DNA of 44,213 nt from an uncultured Bacteroidales bacterium (GCA_902787185.1 CADAFP010000014.1:1-44213), one strand, 5' to 3'. Counted from the stretch's first letter, positions 24,231 to 33,252 are shown. Notes: generated by a model not told the origin, from the letters alone. A program made the numbers and translations.

Positions 24231-24695
24231 ATGATTGACAGGACAGCACTGGAACAAGTGATTAACGAGGCGCTCGAGGGCACCAAGATGTACCTGGTCA
24301 CCCTCAAGGTGAGCAAGGACAATATCATCGACGTGGCGCTCGACAGCGACGAGGACATCACTATCGACGACTGTGTGGCCGTCAACGATGCCGTGCTCGA
24401 GGCCTTTGACCGCGATGTGGAGGACTATGAGTTGACCGTGGGCTCCTACGGCATCACCGCACCGTTGCTGCTGCCCCGCCAGTACAAGAAGAGCGTGGGC
24501 TGTGAGGTCGAGGTGCTCACCGCCGACGGCCGCAAGCTCAAGGGCACTGTGGCCGACGCCGATGACGAGGGGTTCACCCTGTCGATGACCGTGAAGCGCA
24601 AGCTCGAGGGCAAGAAGCGTCCCGAGCTGGTCGAGGAGCAGGAGCGTTTCAGTTACAATGACATTAAACAAACAAAAAATATCATCACTTTTTAG
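24231..24695 (+). CDS. rimP: Ribosome maturation factor RimP
   Basis: A 154-residue cytosolic protein needed for 30S subunit maturation. The N-terminal alpha/beta domain (IDVALDSDEDITIDDCVAVN) and C-terminal SH3-like domain (GCEVEVLTADGRKLKGTVADADDEGF) are in normal order. It is the first gene of the widely conserved rimP-nusA-infB order. A repeat-rich gap of 83 bases separates it from nusA. Confidence 0.95.
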   Translation: MIDRTALEQVINEALEGTKMYLVTLKVSKDNIIDVALDSDEDITIDDCVAVNDAVLEAFDRDVEDYELTVGSYGITAPLLLPRQYKKSVGCEVEVLTADGRKLKGTVADADDEGFTLSMTVKRKLEGKKRPELVEEQERFSYNDIKQTKNIITF

Positions 24696-24766
24696 GCGTT
24701 AGGCATCGGGCGTTAGGCATCAGTTGAAAAATAACTTAAAGCCTAAATCCTGAAACCTAAAACCTG
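24693..24766. repeat. Degenerate intercistronic repeat (TTAGGC then CCTAAA type)
   Basis: GTTAGGCATCGGGCGTTAGG (TTAGGC orientation) followed after about 25 bases by GCCTAAATCCTGAAACC-TAAAACCTG (complementary CCTAAA orientation). The two halves can pair imperfectly in RNA between rimP and nusA. Confidence 0.75.
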
Positions 24767-24778
24767 CAATTAAAGATT

Positions 24779-26035
24779 ATGGCTAAAAGAGAAGAAGCGG
24801 TGAACATGACCGCACAGTTTGCCGAGTTCAAGGAGCTCAAGGACATCGACAAGACCACACTCATCAGCGTGCTTGAGGAGTCGTTCCGCACCGTGTTGTC
24901 CAAGATGTTCGGTAACGACGACAACTTTGACGTGATCGTCAACCCCGACAAGGGAGACTGCGAGATTTACCAGAATCTGGAAGTCGTGGAGGACGGCCAG
25001 GTGGAGAATCCCAACAAGCAGATCTCGCTGAGTGACGCCCAGGCCGACGATGATCCCGACTGTGAGGTGGGCGAGGAGCACACCCGCAAGATTGACTTCA
25101 CCAAGTTTGGCCGCCGCGCCATCCTCAATCTGCGCCAGACCTTAGCCAGCAAGATACTTGACCTCCAGAAGGACGCCATCTACAACAAGTTCAAGGCCCT
25201 TGAGGGACAGCTGGTTGCTGGTGAGGTTTATCAGGTGTGGAAACGTGAGGTTCTCCTGCTGGATGATGACAAGAACGAGCTGCTGCTTCCCAAGGACGAA
25301 CAGATTCCCACCGACATCTACCGCAAGGGTGATGTGGTGCGTGCCGTCATCGAGAAGGTGGACAACACCAACAACAACCCCAAGATTATCGTGTCGCGCA
25401 CGAGCCAGAACTTCCTGCGCCGCCTGTTTGAGCAGGAGGTGCCCGAGATTCACGACGGCCTCATCGTCATCCGCGCCGTCGCCCGCATTCCCGGTGAGCG
25501 CGCCAAGATTGCCGTCGAGAGCTATGACGACCGCATCGATCCCGTCGGCGCCTGCGTCGGCGTGAAGGGTGCCCGCATTCACGGTATCGTGCGTGAGTTG
25601 CGCAACGAGAATATCGATGTCATCAACTACACCAACAATCCCCAGCTGCTCATCCAGCGCGCACTGAGCCCCGCCAAGATTTCTTCTATCCGTCTGGACG
25701 AGGAGCACAAGCACGCCGAGGTGTTCCTGCGTCCCGAGGAGGTATCGCTTGCCATCGGTAAGGGCGGCTTGAACATCAAGTTGGCCAGCATCCTGACAGG
25801 ATTCAGCATCGACGTTTACCGCGATGTTGAGACCGAGGGCGAGGAGGATATCTACCTCGACGAGTTCAAGGATGAGGTTGACGAGTGGGTAATCGAGGCT
25901 CTCAAGAACGTGGGCCTTGCCACCGCCAAGTCGGTACTGCGCATCCCTCGTCAAGAGATCATCGACCGTGCCGACCTCGAGGAGGACACCGTGGACAACC
26001 TGTTGGCCGTGCTCCGTGCCGAGTTTGAGGACTAA
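24779..26035 (+). CDS. nusA: Transcription termination/antitermination factor NusA
   Basis: A 418-residue RNA polymerase-binding protein. N-terminal polymerase-binding domain to about residue 130; S1 domain about 135-200; KH1 and KH2 domains about 230-350 including GVKGARIHGIVRELRNENIDVI and VSLAIGKGGLNIKLAS. A short helical tail follows; the long acidic repeats of E. coli NusA are missing, as usual outside proteobacteria. It modulates pausing, termination and rRNA antitermination. Confidence 0.97.
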   Translation: MAKREEAVNMTAQFAEFKELKDIDKTTLISVLEESFRTVLSKMFGNDDNFDVIVNPDKGDCEIYQNLEVVEDGQVENPNKQISLSDAQADDDPDCEVGEEHTRKIDFTKFGRRAILNLRQTLASKILDLQKDAIYNKFKALEGQLVAGEVYQVWKREVLLLDDDKNELLLPKDEQIPTDIYRKGDVVRAVIEKVDNTNNNPKIIVSRTSQNFLRRLFEQEVPEIHDGLIVIRAVARIPGERAKIAVESYDDRIDPVGACVGVKGARIHGIVRELRNENIDVINYTNNPQLLIQRALSPAKISSIRLDEEHKHAEVFLRPEEVSLAIGKGGLNIKLASILTGFSIDVYRDVETEGEEDIYLDEFKDEVDEWVIEALKNVGLATAKSVLRIPRQEIIDRADLEEDTVDNLLAVLRAEFED

Positions 26036-26134
26036 GAGAGACATCACATCCGTTTTCACTCATCACAATTATATATAATATAGAATATATCAGCCGAAAG
26101 CATTTTGCCGAAGCCAACCGATAAAAGACAATTT

Positions 26135-28936
26135 ATGCCGATAAAGATCAGTAAAGTCATCGCAGATTTGAACGTGGGTAGGCAGACCATCGAGGAATTC
26201 CTGCACAAGAAAGGCATCGCCATCGATGCCAGCATCAATGCGCGCATCCAGGATGATGTCTATGAGATGCTTGTGAAGGAATTCAAGCCCGATATGGACC
26301 TGAAGAGCAAGTCGGAAAAAATGGCCTCCGAGCGACAGAAAGAGAAAGCCAAGCACAGTGCCAGCAAGGAGTCACGTGAGATCAAGACCGAGATTCCGGT
26401 ACAGAAGCCCAAAGTTCTCGGGAAGATCGAGTTGGATGCCAAGGGAAATCCCAAGCCGGCAGCCAAGGCCAAGCCGGAGCCTGAGGTTCCCGCTCCCAGC
26501 GTTGAGGAGAAGGCCGAGCCTGTTGTTGTCGAGGCGCCCGCTCCCAAGGCTGAGGCCCCGGAGCCTGTCAAGGAACCGAAGCAGGAGGCACCCGCTCCCG
26601 AACCTGTACAGGTCGAGGTACCCGCTCAGCCCGAACCCGTTGAGGAGGTTCCGACAGTTGAGCCCGAGCCCGCCGTTGACGAGGAGCCCGAGGCCGCACC
26701 TGCCGAGCCTGACGTGTTCAAGCCCGTTTCTGAGACCGTCGGTGGTCCGCAGCTCAAGGTTGTGGGCAAGATTGAGCTGAGCTCCCTCAATCAGCAGACC
26801 CGTCCTCGCAAGAAGAGCAAGGAAGAGCGCCGCAACGAGCGCATCGCCAAGGCTGCCGAGGGCAGCAAGCGCAAGCGCAAACGCATCGGCAAGGAAAAGG
26901 TTGATATCGAACAGGCCGGTAACCAGCCCGCGGCCCAGCCTCAGGGCAAGTCGCGCGGTGGCGGCAAGGACGACCAGGGCGGCAAGCGCAATAAGGACAA
27001 AAAGAGCAACCGCAGGCCGCTGCGTCCCGAGGTAAGCGAGGAAGACGTTCAGCGTCAGATGAAGGAGACGCTGGCACGCCTCACCGCCAAAAATACCAAG
27101 AAGGCTGCCGCAACGCGCCGTCGCGAGAAACGCGAGGAGATGCGTGAGGAGGCCCGCGAGGAAGCCGCACTGGCAGCAGCTCAGAGCAAGATCCTGAAGC
27201 TCACCGAGTTTGTGACCGCCAACGACTTGGCCAGCATGATGAATGTGCCCATCAACAAGGTCATCGCCACCTGTATGAATCTGGGTGTCATGGTGAGCAT
27301 CAACCAGCGCCTCGATGCCGAGACCATCAATATCGTGGCCGATGAGTTCGGCTTCAAGACCGAATACACCAGTGCTGAGGTGGCTGAGGCCATCAGCGAG
27401 GAAGAGGACCGTCCCGAAGACCTCGTGCAGCGCCCGCCCGTGGTGACTGTCATGGGTCACGTTGACCACGGTAAGACCTCGTTGCTCGACTACATCCGCA
27501 ACTCCAACGTGATTGCCGGTGAGGCCGGTGGTATCACGCAGCACATCGGTGCCTATAACGTGAAGCTGCCCAATGGCCGCCGCATCACCTTCCTGGATAC
27601 ACCTGGTCACGAGGCGTTTACCGCTATGCGTGCCCGTGGTGCCAAGGTGACCGACATCGTTATCGTCATTGTGGCAGCCGACGACAACGTCATGCCGCAG
27701 ACCGTCGAGGCGTTGAACCACGCATCGGCTGCCGGCGTGCCCATCATCTTTGCCATCAACAAGATTGATAAGCCCAGCGCCAACCCTGAGAAGATCAAGG
27801 AAGAGCTGGCCAATATGAACTACCTCGTCGAGGACTGGGGTGGCAAGTACCAGAGCCAGGATATTTCGGCCAAGAAGGGTATCGGCGTCAGCGAACTGAT
27901 GGAGAAGGTGTTGCTCGAGGCCGACATGCTCGACCTCAAGGCCAATCCCAACCGCAAGGCGACGGGTTCCATCATCGAGTCGTCGCTGGATAAGGGCCGT
28001 GGCTACATCGCCACCGTGCTTATTGACAACGGTACGCTCCACGTGGGCGACATCGTGCTTGCCGGTACACACTTCGGTAAGGTGAAGGCGATGTTCAACG
28101 AGCGCAACCAGCGCATCACCGAGAGCGGCCCCTCGACCCCGGCCCTGATTCTGGGTTTGAACGGTGCTCCCACTGCCGGTGACAAGTTCAATGTCATGGA
28201 CACCGACCAGGAGGCTCGCCAGATTGCCAACAAGCGCGAACAGCTGCAGCGCGAGCAGAGCCGCCGCACGCAGCACCGTGTCAGCCTTGAGGATATCGGC
28301 CGCCGCCGTGCCCTGGGTGAGTTCCACGAGCTCAACTGTATCGTCAAGGGTGATGTGGACGGTTCGATCGAGGCTCTGAGCGACTCGCTCATCAAGCTCT
28401 CGACCCCTGAGGTTCAGGTCAATGTTATCCACAAGGCTGTCGGCGCCATCACCGAGAGCGACGTCACCCTGGCGGCAGCCAGCGATGCCTACATCATCGG
28501 TTTCCAGGTGCGCCCGTCGGCTTCGGCCAAGCGTGCCGCCGAGCAAGAGGGTGTGGACATCCGCCTGTACTCCATCATCTATGACGCCATCGAGGAGGTC
28601 AAGAGCGCTATGGAGGGTATGCTCCAGCCCGACATCAAGGAAGAGGTTACCGGCAGCGCCGAGGTGCGTCAGGTTTACCACATCAGCAAGGTGGGTACCA
28701 TTGCCGGTGCCATGGTTGTCGAGGGCAAGATCAAGCGTGGCAGCAAGGTGCGCGTGATTCGCGACGGTATCGTTATCCATACCGGCGAACTGGCCTCGCT
28801 CAAGCGCTTCAAGGACGACGCCAAGGAGGTTACCAGCGGCTTTGACTGCGGCTTGAGCCTCAAGTCCTACAACGACCTGCAGGAGATGGATATCATCGAG
28901 GCCTTTGAGGAAATCGAGGTTCACAAGACCTTGTAA
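26135..28936 (+). CDS. infB: Translation initiation factor IF-2
   Basis: A 933-residue GTPase that delivers initiator tRNA to the 30S subunit. The ATG at 26135 ([15 protein letters not shown]...) gives the usual Bacteroidetes N-terminal IF2_N domain; an upstream TTG would only add unrelated residues. Residues about 90-220 are a P/E/A-rich linker, about 230-340 a basic helical stretch, then a second IF2_N domain ([22 protein letters not shown]) and the G domain with [17 protein letters not shown] and NKIDK. Domains II-IV complete the protein. folK follows one base after the stop codon. Confidence 0.98.
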   Translation: MPIKISKVIADLNVGRQTIEEFLHKKGIAIDASINARIQDDVYEMLVKEFKPDMDLKSKSEKMASERQKEKAKHSASKESREIKTEIPVQKPKVLGKIELDAKGNPKPAAKAKPEPEVPAPSVEEKAEPVVVEAPAPKAEAPEPVKEPKQEAPAPEPVQVEVPAQPEPVEEVPTVEPEPAVDEEPEAAPAEPDVFKPVSETVGGPQLKVVGKIELSSLNQQTRPRKKSKEERRNERIAKAAEGSKRKRKRIGKEKVDIEQAGNQPAAQPQGKSRGGGKDDQGGKRNKDKKSNRRPLRPEVSEEDVQRQMKETLARLTAKNTKKAAATRRREKREEMREEAREEAALAAAQSKILKLTEFVTANDLASMMNVPINKVIATCMNLGVMVSINQRLDAETINIVADEFGFKTEYTSAEVAEAISEEEDRPEDLVQRPPVVTVMGHVDHGKTSLLDYIRNSNVIAGEAGGITQHIGAYNVKLPNGRRITFLDTPGHEAFTAMRARGAKVTDIVIVIVAADDNVMPQTVEALNHASAAGVPIIFAINKIDKPSANPEKIKEELANMNYLVEDWGGKYQSQDISAKKGIGVSELMEKVLLEADMLDLKANPNRKATGSIIESSLDKGRGYIATVLIDNGTLHVGDIVLAGTHFGKVKAMFNERNQRITESGPSTPALILGLNGAPTAGDKFNVMDTDQEARQIANKREQLQREQSRRTQHRVSLEDIGRRRALGEFHELNCIVKGDVDGSIEALSDSLIKLSTPEVQVNVIHKAVGAITESDVTLAAASDAYIIGFQVRPSASAKRAAEQEGVDIRLYSIIYDAIEEVKSAMEGMLQPDIKEEVTGSAEVRQVYHISKVGTIAGAMVVEGKIKRGSKVRVIRDGIVIHTGELASLKRFKDDAKEVTSGFDCGLSLKSYNDLQEMDIIEAFEEIEVHKTL

Positions 28937-28937
28937 C

Positions 28938-29396
28938 ATGATTTATTACCTGAATATAGGTAGCAATATAGGCAACCGGCGCGATAACCTCTATCGCGCC
29001 GTTGTTGCATTAGCGGCTGATGCTGGCGAATGTTCCGTTTCCAGCATCGTAGAGAGCGAACCGTGGGGATTTGAGAGCGAGAACCGCTTTATGAACCTGG
29101 GCATGAGTCTGGTCAGTGACGTCGAGCCCCACGAGATGCTTGACCGCATCCATGACATCGAGCGTGGCTTGGGCAGCGCCACCCACCGCGACGAGCATGG
29201 CGGCTACATCGACCGCCTGGTGGATATCGACATCGTTGCCATCGACGACCTTGTCATCGACACCCCCACGCTGCAGGTGCCTCACCCGCATCTGCCCGAG
29301 CGCGACTTCTTTCTGCGCCCCATGATGCAGCTTGCCCCCGACTGGCGCCACCCCGTCACAGGCCTCACTGCCGCCGAGATGCTGGAAAACCTCTGA
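28938..29396 (+). CDS. folK: 2-amino-4-hydroxy-6-hydroxymethyldihydropteridine pyrophosphokinase (HPPK)
   Basis: A 152-residue folate-pathway kinase that transfers pyrophosphate from ATP to 6-hydroxymethyl-dihydropterin. Family motifs: NIGSNIGNRRDNL at the start, ESEPWGF, NRFMNLG, RLVDIDIVAID with metal-binding aspartates, and VPHPHLPERDFFLRPM. The ATG at 28938 lies one base after the infB stop; the frame upstream is only the overlap with infB. Likely translated from the infB transcript. Confidence 0.96.
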   Translation: MIYYLNIGSNIGNRRDNLYRAVVALAADAGECSVSSIVESEPWGFESENRFMNLGMSLVSDVEPHEMLDRIHDIERGLGSATHRDEHGGYIDRLVDIDIVAIDDLVIDTPTLQVPHPHLPERDFFLRPMMQLAPDWRHPVTGLTAAEMLENL

Positions 29397-29499
29397 CTTT
29401 TTTTCAAATTGATTTGTGTCCGGTAAAGATATTCAGTATCGGCATAATTCCCTATATATGAGTTGGATAAGCATTTTGCTGTATCAGGGGCTTGGCTTT

Positions 29500-29774
29500 T
29501 GCCTCGAAGAGGCAGGTCGGGTCGAAGACTCGACTTTTATGGAAAACACCATGCCAGCTCATCGCAGATGAGCGCAGCTTGGTGGCAGCCATCTCAAGTA
29601 GAAAGTGCGTCGAAGACGAACTTCCGCATCACTCAAAATACTGCCAATCACAAAGTTCCTCTCCGAGGCACTTGCATAGTTCTGCTCATAGACCAAGCTG
29701 CGAACCTCTCCGAGGTTCTTGCATGGTCTTTCTCATTGAAATCGGTTCTTCGAACCGCTAACATCAGCGATGTT
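29500..29774. other. Array of eight short hairpins with a long-range stem (structured non-coding region)
   Basis: Palindromes, most with 3-nt loops: TGCCTC-GAA-GAGGCA (29500-29514); GTCGA-AGAC-TCGAC (29521-29534); GCTCATC-GCA-GATGAGC (29557-29573); AAGTgCGTC-GAA-GACGaACTT (29603-29623); AAGTtCCTC-TCC-GAGGcACTT (29653-29673); GAACCTC-TCC-GAGGTTC (29702-29718); CGGTTC-TTC-GAACCG (29743-29757); AACATC-AGC-GATGTT (29760-29774). In addition CGCAGCTTGGT (29573-29583) is perfectly complementary to ACCAAGCTGCG (29692-29702), enclosing hairpins 4 and 5. Hairpins 5 and 6 and their downstream flanks repeat with a 47-base period. No plausible protein is encoded. It fills most of the 643-base gap after folK. 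Confidence 0.7.
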
Positions 29775-29796
29775 TCCCCGGACTCTAATGGTTTTT

Positions 29797-29886
29797 AATG
29801 CGAATTTCACGAATTTATTAATTGGATTCGTGTCATTTGCCTCATTCGTGTAATTCGCATTAGCCCCGCAGGGTTCAGGGCCAAAT
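29797..29886. repeat. Intergenic inverted repeat and second copy of the 8327 repeat
   Basis: Arms AATGCGAATTTCACGAAT (29797-29814) and ATTCGTGTAATTCGCATT (29844-29861) pair with one mismatch over 18 bases. ATTAGCCCCGCAGGGTT (29859-29875) is shared exactly with 8363-8379. Confidence 0.7.
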
Positions 29887-29958
29887 AGCTATATCATTGC
29901 CTTTTTTCTTCAATTTAACATTTTTTAACGGGGGGTAGTTGTTTCGGCCCTAATGATA

Positions 29959-29966
29959 TAATTTTG
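29959..29966 (+). promoter_or_regulatory. -7 box for the 30040 operon
   Basis: TAATTTTG fits TAnnTTTG; a TTG at 29939-29941 is 17 bases upstream, slightly close. Leader about 70 bases. Confidence 0.5.
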
Positions 29967-30039
29967 TGCTTTGATGGGTGTTTTTATGCACTATTGACTT
30001 TTCTATTAACATTATAAACCACTTAAAAACAGTTTTTTT

Positions 30040-30498
30040 ATGAAGAAATTCTTACTCAGTTTAACCCTTATGGTAGCTTCACTGGCTGCATGGGCTGAGG
30101 CGGGTTTCTACGTGATGGACAATCAAGGTGTTTGTGTCGAGTACGTGTTCTTGGATCAACCGTCCTGGACATTTGAGGGCAACAACCTTGTGATCACCAC
30201 CGTAGAAAGTTCCGTCGAATATCCCATGGACGATGTGGCTCAAATCGTCTTTGACGATATCGTTCACACAGGACTCAATGAGGTCAAAGTTGACGAGATG
30301 ATCCGTTTCGTTAACGGTGGCGTTGAATTGGCAGGCTTCGCTGCCAACACGGCGGTCACCGTCTATAACCTGCAAGGCCAGCAAGTGGCGACCTACCGCA
30401 CTGGCGAAGCCGGTTCACTCAACCTCAGCCTTGACGGCCTGGATCAGGGCATTTACATTATCAAAGCAAACAAATCAACCATTAAAATCAAGAAATGA
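30040..30498 (+). CDS. Small secreted protein with T9SS-type sorting tail
   Basis: A 152-residue protein with a clear signal peptide (KKFLLSLTLMVASLAAWA). The middle part (FEGNNLVITTVESSVEYPMDD...IVFDD) resembles the short beta-rich modules placed before sorting tails in Bacteroidales, and the end (AVTVYNLQGQQVATYRT...LDQGIYIIKANKSTIKIKK) fits a T9SS type A tail. Nearly the whole mature protein is therefore sorting machinery, with about 50 residues of cargo. The next gene overlaps it by four bases. Function unknown. Confidence 0.78.
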   Translation: MKKFLLSLTLMVASLAAWAEAGFYVMDNQGVCVEYVFLDQPSWTFEGNNLVITTVESSVEYPMDDVAQIVFDDIVHTGLNEVKVDEMIRFVNGGVELAGFAANTAVTVYNLQGQQVATYRTGEAGSLNLSLDGLDQGIYIIKANKSTIKIKK

Positions 30499-31082
30499 CA
30501 ATGAAGAAGATTATATGCATGTTGGCTATGGCATTGCTCGCCATCGGAGCAGCCCAAGCCCAAGAACAAGTAAGAAAAATGGTTATTCAGAAAACGAATG
30601 GCCAAGTAATGAAATGCAAAACCGCAGAAATCGAAACAGTAACCTTCGAGGAAGTGGCTGTTCCCACTACTGTCGAGGAGGCCGAGGCCATGCTGGTCGG
30701 CTATTGGAAATGCAATAATCCATTTTTATCCTTTGTCCTCGGCGAGGATATCAATTATTTTGAAAGCACCGCCTTCTTGATTGTTACTGAGGATCTTGAG
30801 ATATTGTTGGGATATAAAGCAGTTGATTATTTGCCCAATGAGTATGCTGGAAAAATTTTGGTTTATAAATCCTTTGGCAACGATATAATTGTTAATAGTG
30901 ACGATCCGACAATGGGTGATTTTTTTAGATATGATTATGATACGGAAGGGACGGCGCTATCTTTTATGAACTTGGATCAAAACAGTTTTGATGCTCATTT
31001 TGAGAGTTATGTTGAAGATGGGCCTACTTCTATACAGGATGGGACCTTCTATCGTGTTGAACCGTTTGAGTACATTCGATGA
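30495..31082 (+). CDS. Secreted protein of unknown function
   Basis: A 195-residue protein overlapping the upstream gene (ATGA at 30495-30498); the ATG at 30501 gives the more usual signal peptide MKKIICMLAMALLAIGAAQA. The early segment RKMVIQKTNGQVMKCKTAEIETVTFEE is like the short beta modules common in secreted Bacteroidales proteins. From about residue 65 (LVGYWKCNNPFLSFV...) it may be a lipocalin-like beta barrel (GxW near the start), a weak impression only. Lower GC in its second half than in neighbours. No sorting tail. Confidence 0.7.
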   Translation: MTMKKIICMLAMALLAIGAAQAQEQVRKMVIQKTNGQVMKCKTAEIETVTFEEVAVPTTVEEAEAMLVGYWKCNNPFLSFVLGEDINYFESTAFLIVTEDLEILLGYKAVDYLPNEYAGKILVYKSFGNDIIVNSDDPTMGDFFRYDYDTEGTALSFMNLDQNSFDAHFESYVEDGPTSIQDGTFYRVEPFEYIR

Positions 31083-31132
31083 ATGATGGTCTAATGAAAA
31101 ATAGTTTCTTAAAGTGACATTAATGGATACAA

Positions 31133-31163
31133 GAGCGCTGCCCTTCCTCTGAGGGTTGCGCTC
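31133..31163. other. Hairpin in the 31083-31338 gap
   Basis: GAGCGC (31133-31138) pairs with GCGCTC (31158-31163), no T run follows. A second small palindrome CGCCC-TTT-GGGCG is at 31210-31222, again with a 3-nt loop. Confidence 0.5.
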
Positions 31164-31284
31164 TGCGTTGGTGCGGTTTCAATCGGCATTCAGTTATTAC
31201 TCAGATGGCCGCCCTTTGGGCGTCTCTATAGGCCCATTCAAACTTGTATTTTGGTGCGGTTGCCATGTAAATGTGCTGTATTGG

Positions 31285-31315
31285 TTGGCATTTACAATGA
31301 TTTATCGTATCTTTG
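31285..31315 (+). promoter_or_regulatory. Promoter for the Bro-N/Fic gene
   Basis: TTG (31285-31287), 20 bases, TATCTTTG (31308-31315), 23 bases before the ATG. Confidence 0.7.
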
Positions 31316-31338
31316 CCTGACTGCTAACGGCATCATCA

Positions 31339-32217
31339 ATGGCACAGAAAATATCATTCAGGTTTTATAATAACCAAGAAGTTAGAGCCTCTTGGAACAG
31401 TGACGAGAATACGTGGTATTTCTCCATAGTGGATATTGTGGCTGCTATTACCGGCAGCCCGCGTCCACGCGTTTACTGGGGAACCTTAAAAAGTCGATTA
31501 AAAGCAAAAGGAAGTGAGTTGTATTCAAATTGTGTACAACTGAAAATGCCTTCAAGAGACGGCAAGAAGTATAACACCGACTGCATTGCTGCTGAACATA
31601 TTAAAGCCCTTGTGCGCACTATTCCAAGCAAAAATGCTGACCATTTCCTTGACTGGTTCACCTACAGTGATAATTCCATTGATGGTCAAAGCAGGAAAAA
31701 AGCTTATGCCTTGTGGGAGAGCGGTCTGATGGACAGTATTGAGGTGGGCACCACGAGGGGATTGCAGCAAATCCATGCCTACCTGTTCGGTGGACTGTAT
31801 GACTTTGCAGGACAGATACGCACTGTGACAATTTCTAAAGGCGATTTCACCTTTTGTCGCGCACAATTTCTGCCCCAAGCCCTCAAGGACATCGACCGAA
31901 TGGCTGACGATACCTTTGATGAGATTGTTGCCAAATATGTCGAAATGAACGTGGCCCATCCGTTTATGGAGGGCAATGGACGCAGCACACGCTTGTGGCT
32001 CGACTTGTTGATGAAGCACAGGATAGGGCTGTGTGTTGACTGGAGCCGCATCGCCAAGCGTGACTACCTCAATGCCATGATACTCAGTGCCACAGATTCA
32101 GCTCCACTCCATGCTTTGCTGAAAGGAGCCCTCACCGACAAAATCAATGACCGCGAGCTATTCTTGAAAGGCATCGATTACTCATACTACTACGAGCAAG
32201 AAGATTACTTGCCGTAG
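31339..32217 (+). CDS. Bro-N / Fic-domain fusion protein
   Basis: A 292-residue protein. Residues 1-110 resemble the BRO N-terminal domain of phage antirepressors (TWYFSIVDIVAAI, YWGTLKSRLKAKG, DGKKYNTD, TIPSKNADHFLDWF). Residues about 120-292 are a Fic domain close to small class III enzymes: AYLFGGLYDFAGQIRT, then the active site HPFMEGNGRSTR at 207-218 with catalytic H207, and C-terminal ALTDKINDRELFLKGID. Class III Fic proteins end with an inhibitory helix (S/T)xxxE(G/N); here S282-YYY-E286-Q, with Gln in the last place. Fic enzymes usually transfer AMP to target proteins. Its 3' end overlaps the convergent araC-type gene by 13 bases. Confidence 0.88.
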   Translation: MAQKISFRFYNNQEVRASWNSDENTWYFSIVDIVAAITGSPRPRVYWGTLKSRLKAKGSELYSNCVQLKMPSRDGKKYNTDCIAAEHIKALVRTIPSKNADHFLDWFTYSDNSIDGQSRKKAYALWESGLMDSIEVGTTRGLQQIHAYLFGGLYDFAGQIRTVTISKGDFTFCRAQFLPQALKDIDRMADDTFDEIVAKYVEMNVAHPFMEGNGRSTRLWLDLLMKHRIGLCVDWSRIAKRDYLNAMILSATDSAPLHALLKGALTDKINDRELFLKGIDYSYYYEQEDYLP

Positions 32218-33098
32218 TTGTTGGCCTTGCGGTATTTGTTGGGGGACAGGCCGAGGTGCTTTCTCACATATTTACCAAAGAAAGAGAGGTTGTCGAAGCC
32301 CATCTCGCTGGCGACCTCCTTGATGCTCATGTCGCTATAGAGCAGCAGCTGCTTGATGCGGCTGACAATGGCTGTGGCGATAAGGTCGCTGGCGGTGTGG
32401 TCACTGTGTTTGCGGCACACACTGGTGAGGTATTTGGGTGAGACGCACAGTTCGTCGGCATAGGACTTGACGCTGCGGTTGATGCTGGTGTTGTCGGCTA
32501 GCAGGAGCATGAAGCGCCTGTAGATGCGGTCGCCCTGTCGCAGCATGTCCTCATTTTCCTGGTCAACGTGCTTGTTGATGTTGGACAGCAGGTCAAAGGC
32601 AAAGCAGCGGATGATGTCGCGCATCGTCTGGGTGCCGAAGTTCATCTCGGGGTGGTCCATCTTGAACACCATCAGGTCATAGTACTTCACCATCAGATCC
32701 ATCTCGTTCTGGTCTATCTCGATGACGGGGTTGGAGTGGATGTGCATCACCGACTGTATGAGGCTCTTGTTGATGAACGAGAAGCCCACGTCAGGACTCA
32801 AGACGCAAATCAGGCAGCGGAAGTCGTCGCTGTGCTCAATGTTATCGATGACCATCTTGCGGTCGACGATGAGCGCGCAGTTTTTGCTCAAGTGATAGTG
32901 GACCGAGTTCATGTCGAGTGAGAGGGAGCCTTCGAGCACCATCACATAGGCGATGAAGTTGACCCGGAACTGTTTCATCAGGCCGGGGATGGACGTAATG
33001 TTGTCGGCAAAGAAGATCTCGCCGTCGTTGTACTTAAAGTTGTGGTACATCTGGGGCACATCGTCCAGGTCCAATTGAGCGATTCTATTCTCTTTCAT
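32205..33098 (-). CDS. AraC-family transcriptional regulator
   Basis: A 297-residue regulator: N-terminal cupin-like ligand domain (FIAYVMVLEGSLSLDMNSVHYHLSKNCALIVDRK) and C-terminal double helix-turn-helix (VKSYADELCVSPKYLTSVCRKHSDHTASDLI and IKEVASEMGFDNLSFFGKYVRKHLGLSPNKYRK). This form is typical of Bacteroidetes AraC regulators; ligand and targets unknown. It is convergent with the Fic gene. A near-match -7 element (TACCTTAG on the minus strand, 33122-33129) lies just upstream of the start. Confidence 0.93.
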   Translation of the reverse strand: MKENRIAQLDLDDVPQMYHNFKYNDGEIFFADNITSIPGLMKQFRVNFIAYVMVLEGSLSLDMNSVHYHLSKNCALIVDRKMVIDNIEHSDDFRCLICVLSPDVGFSFINKSLIQSVMHIHSNPVIEIDQNEMDLMVKYYDLMVFKMDHPEMNFGTQTMRDIIRCFAFDLLSNINKHVDQENEDMLRQGDRIYRRFMLLLADNTSINRSVKSYADELCVSPKYLTSVCRKHSDHTASDLIATAIVSRIKQLLLYSDMSIKEVASEMGFDNLSFFGKYVRKHLGLSPNKYRKANNYGK

Positions 33099-33201
33099 AG
33101 TTTAAAGATTAAAGTTTTGCGCTAAGGTACCGCTTTTTTGTTAACGCTGCAAATTTTGTGCTGAAAAACGGTGATTGACTTTACTGAAACGAGCGGAAAC
33201 C

Positions 33202-33252
33202 GGGGGTGCAGGCCGGAGGCCTGCAATACTTGGACAACTGTGCCTGCAATAC
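33202..33252. repeat. Hairpin plus 23-bp tandem repeat element (copy 2)
   Basis: Hairpin TGCAGGCC-GGA-GGCCTGCA (33207-33225), then ATACTTGGACAACTG, with the unit CCTGCAATACTTGRACAA repeated at a 23-base period (33220 and 33243) and a third partial unit up to about 33272. Same layout as 10197-10292. Confidence 0.7.

Noticed and set aside
26372-28939. 855-residue open frame opposite infB
   Set aside because: It is the mirror of a strongly conserved GTPase gene; its composition follows the infB codon pattern and it has no domain motif. The same applies to long frames opposite porW (13994-14911, 15872-17656), porX (12761-13747), rodA and mrdA.
29463-29798. 111-residue open frame across the hairpin array
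   Set aside because: No signal, motif or plausible composition, no promoter or start context, and the same bases are better explained by palindromes. A minus-strand reading with some protein-like runs was also considered and is interrupted by stops.
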